Below are positions 36,501 to 48,100 of a stretch of 64,000 nucleotides of DNA, piece after piece (the stretch's first letter is position 1; every line of letters starts with the position of its first letter). The DNA lies in the NCBI GenBank assembly GCA_905147135.1, contig LR990061.1, forward strand, positions 5,060,026 through 5,124,025. Reading direction: 5' to 3'. The stretch is from Blastobasis lacticolella (lineage: Eukaryota > Arthropoda > Insecta > Lepidoptera > Blastobasidae). The notes beneath the pieces are model-generated. The model made no database searches, was not told where the DNA came from, and saw nothing but the letters and a program-made list of their open reading frames with translations. The position numbers and the translations under genes are program-made.

Positions 36501-37882
36501 TGCCTGTAACCGCAACGCGTACTGTCATGTTTGCAACGCGAGAATACCATCTTCGATGAAAAATTTCCGGGAGCACATCGCAGGCGCCATCCATAAGAGC
36601 AGGGCGGCGATTCCACCGTCGAAACGGGTAGAGAACAAATTGACACTACCGAAACAGACCATGGCAGAGTTCGTTGACAGCAAGTTGGTAGTGACCGATT
36701 GCCATGTCGACGACGTAGTGATCAACGAGAAATACTGCTTGACAAGATTAAGCTACTACTTGATCACCAAGACGACAGCGGTCCGGCACAGGTGCCATTT
36801 GTGCGAAATGAACGTGTTGACGTCGAGACTCGATGACCATTTAAGGAAGCAGGGACACGATCGCGCAGTGGACGAAGTCAACGTTGTTTGTAGTCCCGAC
36901 GAAATGTTTAGAGAGGTAATTGTTTCATATTCGCATTTTTTGACAATTAGATATTTCTATGGACTTCCGAGCCTGCAAGCTCCAACCTTTTCAATTGCAA
37001 ATCACTTTGGTTAGATAAGTATGTTTATAATAGGATTTTTTTTATTGCAGATTAAACCAGAAATATACCATTGTGGCTACTGCAACCAAATTGTCGGGAA
37101 GTGGGATCAGGTGTTGAAGGTAAGGATTATTCAAATTATTATACATTTACCTCTCTATTTCTATTATAGTAAAAGGTAAATCATAAACCTCATTCGTTCA
37201 TAGATAATTGATGGCGTATTTTTTATACCACTAAGGTAACGCTACTGCGATGGGAAGTGGTTACAGACCAAATAGGCTACCTGATGGAAAGTGGTTACGG
37301 CCCAGTACCAAGGGTGGCATGGGCAGGGGTGCTCTTACGGTGAGGGAAAACATCGTAATGAAACCGGCACATTCAGGCGACTAACCATGATCCAATCTGG
37401 TAAGGTTCCCGTGGTAGCAGGATCACAAAGGTCAGATAGTAGTCGGTCGACTGTAATAACCGGATCTGCCATATCATGGATCATGGTCAAGGCTGACCCT
37501 GGGCCCTCGTGTGCGAGAGCACAACCGGGATATTATGCAATGATGATGATGATGGCCAGGGGTGGTGTTACCTATAATGACACCCATAGATTTCCTTAGG
37601 CTCCAATATCTCCTCCTTGACGCTAGGATTACCATTATTTTCAAAAGAAAAAAATTTGACTACTGCTCTATCTGACTTAGCTCTTGAATTGCTATAGCGG
37701 TGACAATGATTTCTCAAGGTTGCTAATTTAAATTCCAGCACGTCAAGACTTCAGACCACAAATCCTGGAAGGGCCAAGCTCTGAGTCGGATCAGGGGCTA
37801 CCATGCAGCCGCCTTGGAGGATCACCGCAACATCCGCGAAAGAAAGCACAAAACCATGGTGATGTTGGGCTTATGTGAATGA
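24536..37882 (+). CDS. Large multi-zinc-finger protein, 1853 residues, unrecognised
   Basis: Exons: 24536-24724, 31436-31759, 32080-36915, 37051-37119, 37739-37882. All introns are GT-AG and phase 0, giving 1853 codons plus TGA. Cys2-His2 fingers with the wide U1/matrin-like spacing (C-x2-C-x9-13-H-x3-6-H) occur at residues C20-H43, C70-H92, C132-H151, C179-H200, C1057-H1078, C1653-H1676, C1743-H1764 and C1791-H1813. The last is split by intron 4. Between the clusters lies about 1450 residues of Ser/Thr/Asp/Asn/Lys-rich, probably disordered sequence with two internal repeat arrays (TDSANGN units at 297-350; 68-residue units at 793-985). I saw no helicase, BTB, SET or other catalytic domain. 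U1-type fingers bind RNA or DNA in other proteins, so a nuclear nucleic-acid role is likely, but the precise function is unknown. The frame of exon 3 is also open upstream to 32002, but the TATTTACAG acceptor at 32079 and phase agreement favour starting it at 32080. Confidence 0.88.
24835..24995 (+). mobile_element. Non-LTR retrotransposon C-terminal fragment (family C)
   Basis: It is the reverse complement of the block at 30045-30330 ('gtcgtggatcttccagctat', 'aataggctgttcctagacgg'), so sense is on the plus strand here. The reading frame is broken. It starts 110 bases after exon 1 of the zinc-finger gene. Confidence 0.6.
25950..26110 (+). repeat. Dispersed transposon-end repeat
   Basis: 'gcgcagttcggatctctgta' and 'aaagttcccgcgagacccta' match pieces at 13240-13340 and 40640-40715. 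Confidence 0.5.
26611..26667. repeat. Solo TIR-like end plus perfect 22-bp palindrome
   Basis: 26611-26640 matches the right end of the 23309-23635 element. Immediately after it, 26646-26667 is a perfect palindrome (centre 'actgtacagt'). Confidence 0.7.
27310..27656 (+). mobile_element. tRNA-derived SINE with GATGAT tail (family S1)
   Basis: It holds a clean B box (gggttcgaatccc) about 40 bases from an A-box-like 'agttagtggaccgtcgg'. Then come conserved body motifs (gctcttactgtgagggaaaa, tggatcatggtgaaggcaga, cctcgtgcgcgagagcacac) and a gatgatgatgatgatga tail. Related copies: 37320-37552 (+), 47275-47545 (+, decayed), 53789-54070 (-), 58960-59250 (-) and 55935-56035 (-, fragment). Confidence 0.82.
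27845..29770 (+). mobile_element. 5'-truncated Jockey-like non-LTR retrotransposon with intact RT domain
   Basis: The open frame (ATG at 27789, retrotransposon sense from about 27845 to TAA at 29529) encodes a reverse transcriptase: LKNKKSTGHDHIP, NNYRPIALLP, LFLDLSKAFDCV (motif A), GVPQGSILGPLLF (motif B) and FADDATIF (motif C, Asp at residues 304-305), then a C-terminal domain ending in SFYSLSEFY. The apurinic-type endonuclease and the first ORF are missing. The 3' end is a short A-rich stretch plus a (TATTTC)n tail at 29740-29770. It lies in intron 1 of the zinc-finger gene in the same orientation. The long uninterrupted frame suggests a fairly recent insertion. The clade (Jockey or a close relative) is inferred from motifs only. 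Confidence 0.9.
30045..30330 (-). mobile_element. Non-LTR retrotransposon C-terminal fragment (family C)
   Basis: The minus frame reads MRTAKKWNALPARVFPDQYN then [12 protein letters not shown], the typical C-terminal end of many insect non-LTR polymerases. Relatives: 24835-24995, 46390-46745 and 60885-61085. Confidence 0.75.
30951..31097. mobile_element. 147-bp MITE with 50-60-bp inverted arms
   Basis: 'gtactgccgatctccgaaag' ... 'gatccaattgagtataaacc' pairs with 'ggtctctcctcaattggatc' ... 'actatcggagatcggtggta'. It ends about 340 bases before the exon 2 acceptor of the zinc-finger gene. Confidence 0.82.
32455..32616 (+). repeat. In-frame 21-bp coding repeat (TDSANGN)
   Basis: About eight copies of the heptapeptide TDSANGN or close variants (residues 297-350 of the zinc-finger protein), near-identical at DNA level. 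The open minus-strand frames here are only reflections of the repeat. Confidence 0.92.
33943..34520 (+). repeat. In-frame 204-bp coding repeat, three copies
   Basis: Units start at 33943, 34147 and 34351 with an exact 204-base period. Each begins KIAEPVDSKD, continues FPNI(G/E)(E/D)ETPKTCVS and ends in an acidic KTDEETAIVVDKNEN stretch. Copies 1 and 2 are almost identical. Copy 3 has lost about a dozen residues (SGNSDCV region) but keeps the frame. Confidence 0.93.
37320..37552 (+). mobile_element. SINE family S1 copy
   Basis: It carries 'gctcttacggtgagggaaaa', 'catggatcatggtcaaggct' and 'tgtgcgagagcacaaccggg', then a gatgatgatgatg tail. The 5' tRNA part is missing. It fills much of intron 4 of the zinc-finger gene. 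Confidence 0.75.
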
Positions 37883-38989
37883 GGAACTTTGAAGATGACA
37901 TCTCTGAAGAGGTTTCATTTTGGCGACTAATCGGACTTATACGAGTTCTCAGAAATAGTACAGTCGACTGCAGAGTGAAAGGACTTAGCATAAATGTTGC
38001 TGGGCGTCCGTTCATTCTGAATTTTTGACACGTCCGTCAGTCAGTCATCGAAATGAAAACCTTTCAGTTACCTACAGACTTTGGTCTTTTGATGCTCTCG
38101 ATGGGTAATCGAACTGCAATATTAGTGTCCATTATTTTAGTTTTCTAGAGCCGGTCTTCCACCATGAGTGGAGCACCAGTTTTTATGCACTTGGTTACCT
38201 GTGCTTTCTGAAGGTCATAGTTAAGTCGGCAGGATGGTAGGTTCTGCGATATGGAAGCGAAGAAGTCCTAATAACCTTGAACTAATGTAGTTAAACGATT
38301 GGACTGTACGTCATCCTTCCTATATCACTACGCTACTAGACTATGATTTCCTTTCTTAGACTATTATTCAACATATAATTACTTTCATAAATGTTGACCT
38401 TTTTGTGGTGGAGGACCGATAGCTTTAGAAAAAATTTCGAAATGGTATTCTTGCGCTTCTGCAAATAATTTGGTAAATTTTTTGTCGTAACTGAAATCCG
38501 GGTCTTAATGCTTGGGTATTTTTTTCATTTGACAATGATGCGACTGTAAATCCTATATAGGTAAGTCAGGGTATTATTGGTTAAGTAGACTAGGGTGCAC
38601 TTTATTGTACAAAAATATATTTGAGGTAACTAAGTAGTCATATAAATACTGTTTTTGACCGAGCCCATTCAAAGTGGTTGGTAAGATATTTTGTAAATAT
38701 TAATGAGATGTAAATATGTTAAAATGTAAAAATAAGTCATCTTTATATATGTTTGTATATAACTTATGACCTGCAGTAATTGAACTAATAACTGTTGATT
38801 TATTTTAATTTTATTATGCTTCTTGGTGGCTTTAAACCTTTAAAGCTATTTAATTGATGCTATTAATTAATAATATATGAATTGACTTGTCTACTAAAAG
38901 TAGACAAAGTAAGTAGACAAGTAGAAAAGAGATCTGTAATAGAACGAATTGGTCTTATGTACCTGACTGTGCTGATTGAAATACCATGT

Positions 38990-39495
38990 ATACCTTACCG
39001 AATATTTAAAATTCGATGACTATAAATAAACTGTATTGTTTATTCTTATGTTAACCAAAACGAGTAGGTAATGTAATTACAACTAAATACATTATGCTTT
39101 AATAACTAGTCATAAATTATATACCTTACCGAATTTTTAAAATTCAATGACTATGAATAAACTGTATTGTTTATTCTTTGTTAACCAAAACGAGTAGGTA
39201 ATGTAATTACCACCAAATACAGTGTGCAATAATAACTATGTGATAAATTATATAACTATCCGAATTTGTAAAATTCGATGACTATAAATAAACTGTATTG
39301 TTTATTCTTTGTTAACCAAAACAAGTAGGTAATTTGATTACCACCAAATACAGGGTGCAATAATAACTATGTGATAAATTATACATATAACTATCCGAAT
39401 TTTTAAAATTCGATGACTATAAGAAAACTATATTATTTATTGTTATGTTAACTAAGTAAAACGAATAGGTAATTTAATTACCTCCAAATAAAGCA
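38990..39495. repeat. 131-bp satellite, four tandem units
   Basis: Units start at 38990, 39121, 39252 and 39387. Each has 'ccgaat..ttaaaattcgatgacta', then a small palindrome around 'aataaactgtattgtttatt', then 'gtaggtaat' and 'aataact'. The fourth unit is the most diverged and lacks the exact AATAAA. Confidence 0.9.
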
Positions 39496-39589
39496 CAACG
39501 AAACATAACCTGAGTTTCAGTTAGATCCTGACAGCGCCCACTGGCGTTATGGCATGGAAGTTTTTGAGGACGAATAAACTTACTTAAAC

Positions 39590-39795
39590 TTAAATAAAAT
39601 AAGGGGCTCTAAACATTTCGACCAATCTCCGAGTCCTCAGTGGAAGGCCTTGGTCGAGCTCGCTTCGCCAACTATATTAGGAGGCACACCTATAGAGTGG
39701 CACGCTCATTGCTCAAAAGTACGAAATGGTCACCCATCCAGCATTACTTGACCTTGGTTATCAGTCCTGCAAACACGCTGCCACTAGACCTGTGC
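39590..39795 (-). mobile_element. tRNA-related SINE, second copy
   Basis: It aligns with 6184-6435 through 'gaaggccttggtcgagctcg', 'cttcgccaactatattagga', 'ggtcacccatcc' and 'acacgctgccactagacc'. Confidence 0.6.
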
Positions 39796-40599
39796 TATTA
39801 ATTCTATGAAAATCCATCGATATTGATTTTGGGTACAAAAACAATGCCGCGCTTTACCGCAATAATTATTCACATTTACATGTCGGTTTAAATTTCAAGT
39901 CTATTTTATATTTCAAAGCTAAATTCTTATTCTTCCACAATGACATCTTGAAAACAAATAGAAGTCTGCTTGAAAAACGCTCGAAATTTCCTAGCAACTA
40001 TATCCCTGTTACTACATTGCCACTAACATATCTGGTGGTCAAAAATGCAACTAACGACTCCGTATAATCACCATATGGAATCATAGTTCCACATGTAGGT
40101 ACATAGCGACGCTGTTCCCGGATTTAGTGAGTTTGTGGCACCGTACGACGCCAAAGACACAAAATAGAAAACATAACTATCAATGGGCGTTCTTTAAACT
40201 GTGCTATGTTCTAGGTTCCTATTTGTCTGCCGACAACTCTACTTACTTAAATTCTTAAACACGTAAAACGCTTTTTGTATAAAGTTTTTAGATAAAGAAT
40301 CAACTTAAATGCGTTTAGAATTTGGTGCAAGATGTCTTGTCCGGTTTCCTACAGATTTGTACCTAAAACCAAAATAAGCTTCCTCGTACAACACCAGAAA
40401 ACTGCACGCTATAATATTCTGCACCATCAAGTCCGATCCAGGCGGAGAGTAGTAGAGGGACGATATCGGTAAGCTTCTTGAGCAATGTCGTAGACTCCGT
40501 AGTAGTGACTTTACTCTTACTTACTTTTTAGTTTAGCTTAAAAAAATCTGGCACCCTACAGGTTAGCCGCCCGTGGTCTACCAGGGGCCCGTGTAATAC

Positions 40600-40720
40600 G
40601 CTCGAACTATACATATACATACAAGTAGTCCCTACAGTTTTCACCTGCGCGCAGTTCGGATCTGTAAACATTCAACATCCTGCGGGACCTTATTATTTTT
40701 CTGGGATGAACAATAGCCTA
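40600..40720 (+). repeat. Dispersed transposon-end repeat
   Basis: 'tgcgcgcagttcggatctgt' and 'ttatttttctgggatgaaca' are shared with 13240-13340 and 25950-26110. Confidence 0.5.
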
Positions 40721-41788
40721 GATATGTATGTAAAGCAATCGTGTTGAAGAAATTTTTACTTATTGTCTTATTGGCTGTCAAACCGCAAAAACCTAATTAA
40801 AATCGATTAAATGTATTTGGATTTAAAGACTGATTTGTAACGCCAGAAATGTATTAGCGTATATGGAAAATTATTAGGTGGGCAGATAATTGTGCCGATG
40901 AATGTAATACATAGATAGGTGCTTATAAGGGGCTTCATGGTTAGTTGGCAAACTGAAAATTGTCTTTATTTTTAATTCTAGTGAATAATAACTTGATAAC
41001 TCATAAAACATTTTAGTCATTATCAAACACAACTTTTTACCTTTTGCTCACCAAGAGTCTTTTTCGTGCTGGCGGTGAAAATGATATTGCTATAAGACAC
41101 CAATAAAAAGTAGCGAGAGGCTTGTCAGGCAGGACTGTAGCAAGTGGAAAATTGTGGTGTCTACCCTAACCTAACCCTACGGGGTAAATGGTGACTTAAG
41201 TAATAGACTGTAAGAGCGCTGTAGGTTACCCCACGTCATCGAATACAAGAATAATAATAATAACGTTTATCTACACTCGTATCGTAATGTTCCAATTACA
41301 TATTCGAAAACAGTCGTTTAACAAGACACTTTTTTCACGCCAGTCCATAAAATTTTAAAAAATTACTTTTCGATACAGCATTTCCCATACTAATTTCATT
41401 ACAGCTGTAACGTAAAATAACTTTTTAATCATTATGCAACACTTATATTTTTTAAATTCTTGTCGGGCGCCCGGACACGGTCAAATGTAGGCTGAATACC
41501 TAAATGTCTTTAACAAATTCAAAATCCAAATTTTCCTGTCTATATTTGTGAGTAATTATTTTCCCGCTAAACAGAATATTCTTTTCTAATCGTTGTAAGT
41601 TGTGTTTGTGAATGTTTTTTCTTGTTTGAAGCAAATAAACAGATAAATGTGAAAATAGTGATGCAAATTTCCCGCCGCTTAATATCCGTGACGCGTAGAT
41701 ACAACAGAACTGACTCGCAGCTTACATCCAGCAAAGTTGAAAAAATTATAGGTACGATATTTTAACATAAAAATATGAGTGTAGATAA

Positions 41789-41925
41789 AGTAGTGTATGC
41801 AACTGCATATAATTAGGTATTAAAACACTCGTGTCAAACTATTATCATACTCGGCTACGCCTCGTATGATAAACAGCCACTTATGTTTTAATACCCCCTT
41901 TTATATGATAGTTGCATAAACTACT
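41789..41925. repeat. 137-bp nested imperfect palindrome
   Basis: Three nested inverted pairs: 'agtagtgtatgcaact' with 'agttgcataaactact', 'ggtattaaaaca' with 'tgttttaatacc', and 'tatcatac' with 'gtatgata'. The whole can fold as one long hairpin. Confidence 0.75.
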
Positions 41926-42240
41926 ATTATTTACTCCCAGTAATTCACAATTTACATTATGCTAATTTCTTAGATATAATAAGTGTGCGAGACTGATGCC
42001 TAAGCTAGGCAAAAAGCCTGTATTTTAGGTCATCGGGCCCCCCCTCGCACTATGTTAGAAAGAATAATTCCACTCTGTAGTGATAGTAGCCGTTTAGGAG
42101 ACCCACAAAACGTTGGTCTGACCGTGCACTGGCAAAAAAAAATTTTTTTACTCATTGTATAATCTACATTCGGCGCGCTCACAAACTATAGGTAGAAAGA
42201 GCTATTACACCCCAGCGTTCTTTAGTAAGTAAAACACAGT

Positions 42241-45118
42241 CCTTGAATATATATCTTTTATTTTGTATACCATTCTTCAGTTTTCTACATTCCGAAAGTC
42301 ATTAGGATTTTTAACATCCTATTACAATACAAACGTAGGATCCACCTACCGACAACTTGTCTAGTGATTTACAATGTTTTATTCTGAAAATATGTTTTTA
42401 TAGATCTGATGCAACTACCACCAGGTAATTTTTTTTTGCCGTAGTTGGTCGATGGATTCTTTTCTAAATACTCACTACAAAATATGACTCCCATCATTCG
42501 CGAAGGATGCAAATGCTATGCGATTTATAAAATTATCAATATTTATTACTTTTTCATAATAAACTCCAGTTAAGTCCTATACTAAACCTATGTTCATTTT
42601 ATAGTTACTGTGTCATACCAATGCTACAAATTTCACATACAATACGTATCAGAATCTTGAGATCACCGTTCAGATTTGGAAATATTGTAACAAAAGTACA
42701 AAAACAAAATATATACAAAGTCTTTATCATGCATGTCATAATAGATACAAAACTTTGTTCAACCGATACATACAAACATAATACATAAGCAATAATTTAT
42801 ACATCTTAAACAATTCAGTTGCAGGGTACAGCTGTGACTCTTAAAGTTTTCACAATACCAGAAACCGTGATAACCTGCAACTAAATATCTCAGAATCACA
42901 GATATATAAAGACTTATGAAGTATTTTTGGCTCCAGTCTTTGAGCAAATTGACACAATATACACCCAGTAACTAAATAGAAACATTTGACTTGGAAATTT
43001 AGGAGAAAAATCGTGAGATGGCCAAGTAGGAAGGATTTTCTTTCATCTATTCACTTGGGCCAAAAACATTTTGAAATTACAATAAACAAAACTATTGGGC
43101 CATAAACTTAAGGGCCTGTTTCATTACACGTTGATATAGTTACAGTAGTCTATCCAGCACGGGTAGCACAAATGTGCCCGCGACATAGCTCGTGCCGCGA
43201 AAGCGCCTTTGTTTTATTCTTTCAATATTAATATGAAAGAGATAGTAGTATCTATGTCGCGCCATTAATCGTTTATCGTACAGCGATAGCACACTTGTGC
43301 TAGACATGCATACTAAAGTAATCTGATAATAGATGATTGTTTTACGAGTCTTGAATCTAGATATCTGACAGGTAAAGGCTCTGGTAACAGCCAGGTCAAC
43401 ATTGTATGCCAAGGTCGCGAAACAAAAATTGCTTGTATATCAGATAACTTCTTTAGACTAATTAGATAGGTGAAACAGGCCTCTACCTCTTGTATGCTGC
43501 TGTCACAGCATATGTGACAGATTTGTACTGTTTACCAAAGCCTTGCAGTCTCTAGTAAATTTTTGTGTAATAACTGCTAAAATAAACTTCACAGAAAGTG
43601 TATCGACAACAGCAACACAGGAACAAACAGAAAATTTGTATGGTATGGTACCATGGCACTGTACCTGGACATGCATGCTGCCTTCAAGTTGTAAGACCAA
43701 ATATGAGAGCTGTGACCTCATAACATGCTTACAAAAAAAAGGGACGGAATTTACAAATGTCTTTTCCAGTTTTTTTAAACATAGCATGATCGATGACACT
43801 ATTGCAAGCTGTGATTAAGATTTATCTTGTACTTCTTTTATGTGACGTTACGGCTCAGGAAATATCCAAAAAGACAGCAAACCCATAAATCCAATTCACT
43901 ACTTAAAAATAAAATTTCAGAAAAAAAAACATACATGTTACAGAAATATAGGTTTTTTCCAAGTCCCAAAACATGAATCTTATTAATAAACTTAATATCA
44001 AATTAATTAACCTACCTAAATGAAGTTGTGTTTATTCCAGAACTGAAAATAATAATGTTAACTTTCGGAACAAAAACTCTACACGAGATATTTAGAAAAT
44101 ATGTCGAATTATTTTAAATATTCAAGATTTTTTTAAATTTACCTAATAGAGGATGTCAAATCAACTTCTTTTACAGTTTTTATGTTAAACATTACAAATA
44201 CAATATACTTGTAATTTCTTAAGAAGTTTCAATAGTCTCAAGCCCTCATAGAAAGAGCACATGTTACATTCTGTTGACAACATAAGGATTACGCTTAAAT
44301 TTATCGATACACTACGGGGTCCACCCACAATTGTACTCAACAAAACCTACCGCACCATACCCTCGTCATCTTGCCAACAGACATTGAAGCTTCATACATA
44401 GAAGTACTTACAATTTAAAACTGAGGGTAAAATGGCTTCTGGAGTATTATACGTTAAAAAAACTTACACTATATCACATATACCGAGTCTATAAACACTG
44501 GAACGTTTTGCCACTTGAAATTTTAATACGTTTCACACGTGTCCGTTTCAACTGTAGTCCGGTTCAAATCGAAACACTCAAGTATTGGAGCGTCCATAAC
44601 TCAGACACTTTTACACTTTAGCACCAACGTTGTCCCGATCACTCGAATGTTTTACCTCACTATCTAACACTCCCTACCTCCCTACTTTAATAGTAATAAG
44701 AATATCGTAACATTTACAGTTATTACCTACAAAAACCTTAATGTTTCTTGAAAGGAACGTTGACATTTTACATTCATAGTTCAATAGTGTGTTCCTATTA
44801 TCCAGAGTAATTTCATCATCTATTGATTATTCTATAGGATTTTCTAGAATTGAGCTGCCTTTCATGTCAATGGCTAGCAAAGCTTTCTGTATTTATCTTC
44901 CAACGGTATCTCTGTAAGTAACAATTATCGATACTTTAGTGTTTCCATTTCTGAAACAATTTGTACATCAAATCCGTTTCGATACTCGACTACGCATCCA
45001 TAAGGTCGATTATCAGCAACTGTATTTATAATTCATAGGTATAACATGGCGCCCAGTCCAAATTACCACACGAAAGTAAGGTGAACGCTTTGCAGTATTT
45101 TTTACTATTTTATCAATT
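42241..45118 (-). other. Probable GPAT 3' UTR
   Basis: AT-rich sequence follows the GPAT stop on the minus strand. An AATAAA (plus-strand TTTATT at 42257-42262) is one plausible transcript end, which would make a 3' UTR of about 2.9 kb. A repeat element lies inside (43109-43483). No other coding sequence was recognised. Confidence 0.35.
43109..43483. mobile_element. Element with GGCCTGTTTCA ends, related to 3600-3780
   Basis: 'gggcctgtttcat' near 43111 and 'ggtgaaacaggcct' near 43470 are inverted ends. The interior shares several segments with 3600-3780 (for example 'tctatgtcgcgcc'). Confidence 0.55.
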
Positions 45119-48100
45119 TTACTCTTGCCTAAGTAACGGAGTATCCATGTTGAATTTGTAAATGTTATCACACACAAGGTCTAACTGGTTTTTGCTCTCG
45201 TATGGCGGGCAGAATCTTATTTTCCGGTCCTTATTGTCCGTGTACACTTCGATCACACCCCACTGTATTAGTAGCCTGTGGCAGTTGCGGATCGCGTCTG
45301 TCGATACGGCTTCACCTGTGGAGGTAAACAAATATGTTATAATGAGAAAACAAATTAAATTACGATGCTGCGAGCACTCTTTTGCTTTCCTTATGAAAAC
45401 GAAGCACAACAACGCATTGTTGCATTGCATATACCTACTAAAAATATCAGAATAATCTCTCTCCGCTGGTTGAATTTCTGATGTATAATCGCAGCAGCAT
45501 AAGGACCGTTACAGACTTCATCATCATTCGGCCTGTACTAGTTATACCAGTCCACAGCTAGACAGAGGCTCCTCTCAACGACCGCTCATGCACCCTGGGA
45601 CTGATCTTTGTGTTCCCGCACCCAGCATCTAGTTGAGTCTTTCTCAAATCGTTATGCCACTCGTGGCGATCGTAATAGTCGCGATCTCCACTCAAGAATT
45701 CGTTTACCCCAGTTATCGATTCTTCCGCAGATCCTATCCTACTGTTTGTAAGGATGGCTTTATGGATGTTTGTTACTGAACGGCTTTGATGACATTTGGC
45801 AGTAATTTAGCTTATTCATATAACCCAGAATAGCACTGAAACTATTATTTATTCCATAATTTAATGTGGCTTCTGCCGGAATGCAAAATTGAATTCCACG
45901 CGGACGGAGTCGCATGCAAAGGCTAGTATGGCCTTCGCCATATCCACAACCACCACTGACCTCCACAAAACCAATCTACCAAACACAAAACCTCACCGTA
46001 AACCATCCGGTTCTGAGCAAAGTCCTCAGTCAGCGAGTCCAGCGTGTCCTTGACGAGTTGCCGCTGCGGCGCGGCCGCGAGGCGCCGGCAGCTCGCCGCG
46101 TACGCTTCCAGTAGGGGCCGGATCGTTAGGAGGAGACGGCGTCTGTGGGAAGGTAATGTGAAATTTAGGTATGATACAATAACCTGTATATAACCGTACA
46201 CGTCCACGGGAAGTGCAGTACTCGAAAACAAGATTTTTTCGACCGCCCAAGGGTACTAGAGGCCCAAGTCAGTTTGTTATCTGTTAACAATAGCCTTATT
46301 ATGTTAGGCTGTTGCCAACATTTCTCTGATTTCGTGAGTTATGAGATGCCGGGCGTGAGTGTATATATGTATGTTTTTTTATATAATTGGAGTAGCCAGG
46401 CATTTGACCGCCACCTCACCTGGTGGTAAGCGACGATGCGACCAATGAATGAATGAATGAATAACGCTTTATTGCACAATCAAAAGTATACAATGGGTAA
46501 CTTAAATTAACAGCAGGAGAAGCAACAGGCGTCAATGATGGCGCATGCCTGTCTAAGAACAGCCTATTCACTCTGGCCTTGAAAGTCTTTAGATTATAAT
46601 GATCAGGGAACACACTCGCGGGTAATGCATTCCATTCTTTAGCCGTACCCATTATAAGGCTTGTGCGTATAGCTGGAAGATCCACGACATAAGGATGAAG
46701 CGCTCGCCCGGATCGCGTCTCCGGATGGCGGAAAGGGGCCCACGGAATGTGGTCGTGTATGTATGTGTATACCTCTCATCCACAGCTTCCGCAGTCTCGC
46801 TGACGGCGTAGCGCACCCTGGCGGCGGGGTCGGGCCGCTCCCAGTCGTCGCTTTCGGCGTCCCCGCTGGCTTCCGCTTCTAATGCCGCCGCAAATCGTCG
46901 CGACCATCGTTGCTCTTCTAGGCCATCGTCGCGCTGGGGATTAGAAATAATCATCATCATCAGTCCATAACAGTCCACTGCAGGACTTAGGGCCTCCCCT
47001 ACGAAAGGGGAGGTTGTTGCCATAATCTCCACGCTTGGCTGGCAAGTTGGAGATCGCAGTCAATGAAAAATGCTGCTGCCCATTTTCCATGACTCTTGAT
47101 CTTTTGCCTCGAAAACATTTGTCGCCTTATACGGCACCCACAAATGTAAGGTGTTGGTGCTATTCTGCCGGATACCACACGGCCAAAAAGATAGATAAGA
47201 ATCTAAGTGTATATGTTGGTAAATATAAAATTGGAGGACATAGATGGCACACGATTTGATTTAAATTATTTAACCTATGCTCTCACAGTGAAGGAAAACA
47301 TCGAAAGACATGTTGTGTTTGCCGAGCCGACCGAGCGAGAGGTACCCGGTCGATCCCCAGTACTGCGATGCACCAATGACTTTTTTGAATGACTCAGTTG
47401 AAGACTAACCGACTAACATGATGGTGAAACTTTTATATTCAACGACTTAACATGTAACGATAATCCAATCAGCTCAGATTTTCCTGTTAACTGATTATGA
47501 TTTAGATTAATTTGTTATAAAGCGGACCTAGAATGATGATGATTGATAACGTCACAAACTTATCTGTTGTTGATTTTCTGAATCTCTAGGGAACTTATCT
47601 TTTTCAGAAATATATTCCAGTGGTAGCGCCAATGACACATTCAATAAATTTTACGACCTATTTTTAACATTTTACAACCTATGTTTTCCCGTGGTAAGAG
47701 TTAAGCACACTGCCAAAAAACCAATAAACTGGCTATCTAAAGGTATAAAGTTATGTGCTAAACGCAGACGTGAACTTCTGTGGAAATATAGACTAACAAA
47801 ACATAAATCTGACAGAAATAAATTTAAAACGTATTCTAAAAGACTAAATAAAATAATGAAATTGACACAAAAATCACAAAACAACAATTACATTAGGACA
47901 TCAAATAATAAATCAAAGGCTAGTTGGCATGTAATAAACAATACTAAACAGCAATTCCCTAAAGAAACTGTAACACAAATAAAATCAAAAGACTGTACTA
48001 TTCGTGACCCGGCTGATATAGCACAAGTTTTTAATGATTATTTTACAAATAATAACTGCATCACTAATAAATCAAAATACATAAAATCTAATTCCAATAC

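Larger units (their letters stand above)
37883..42240. other. Zinc-finger gene 3' flank and convergent intergenic interval
   Basis: No coding sequence is recognised. I noticed no AATAAA between the TGA at 37880 and the satellite at 38990, whose first unit carries one at 39025. Also present are a SINE (39590-39795), a dispersed repeat (40600-40720) and an inverted repeat (41789-41925). The rest is AT-rich and featureless to me. Confidence 0.5.
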
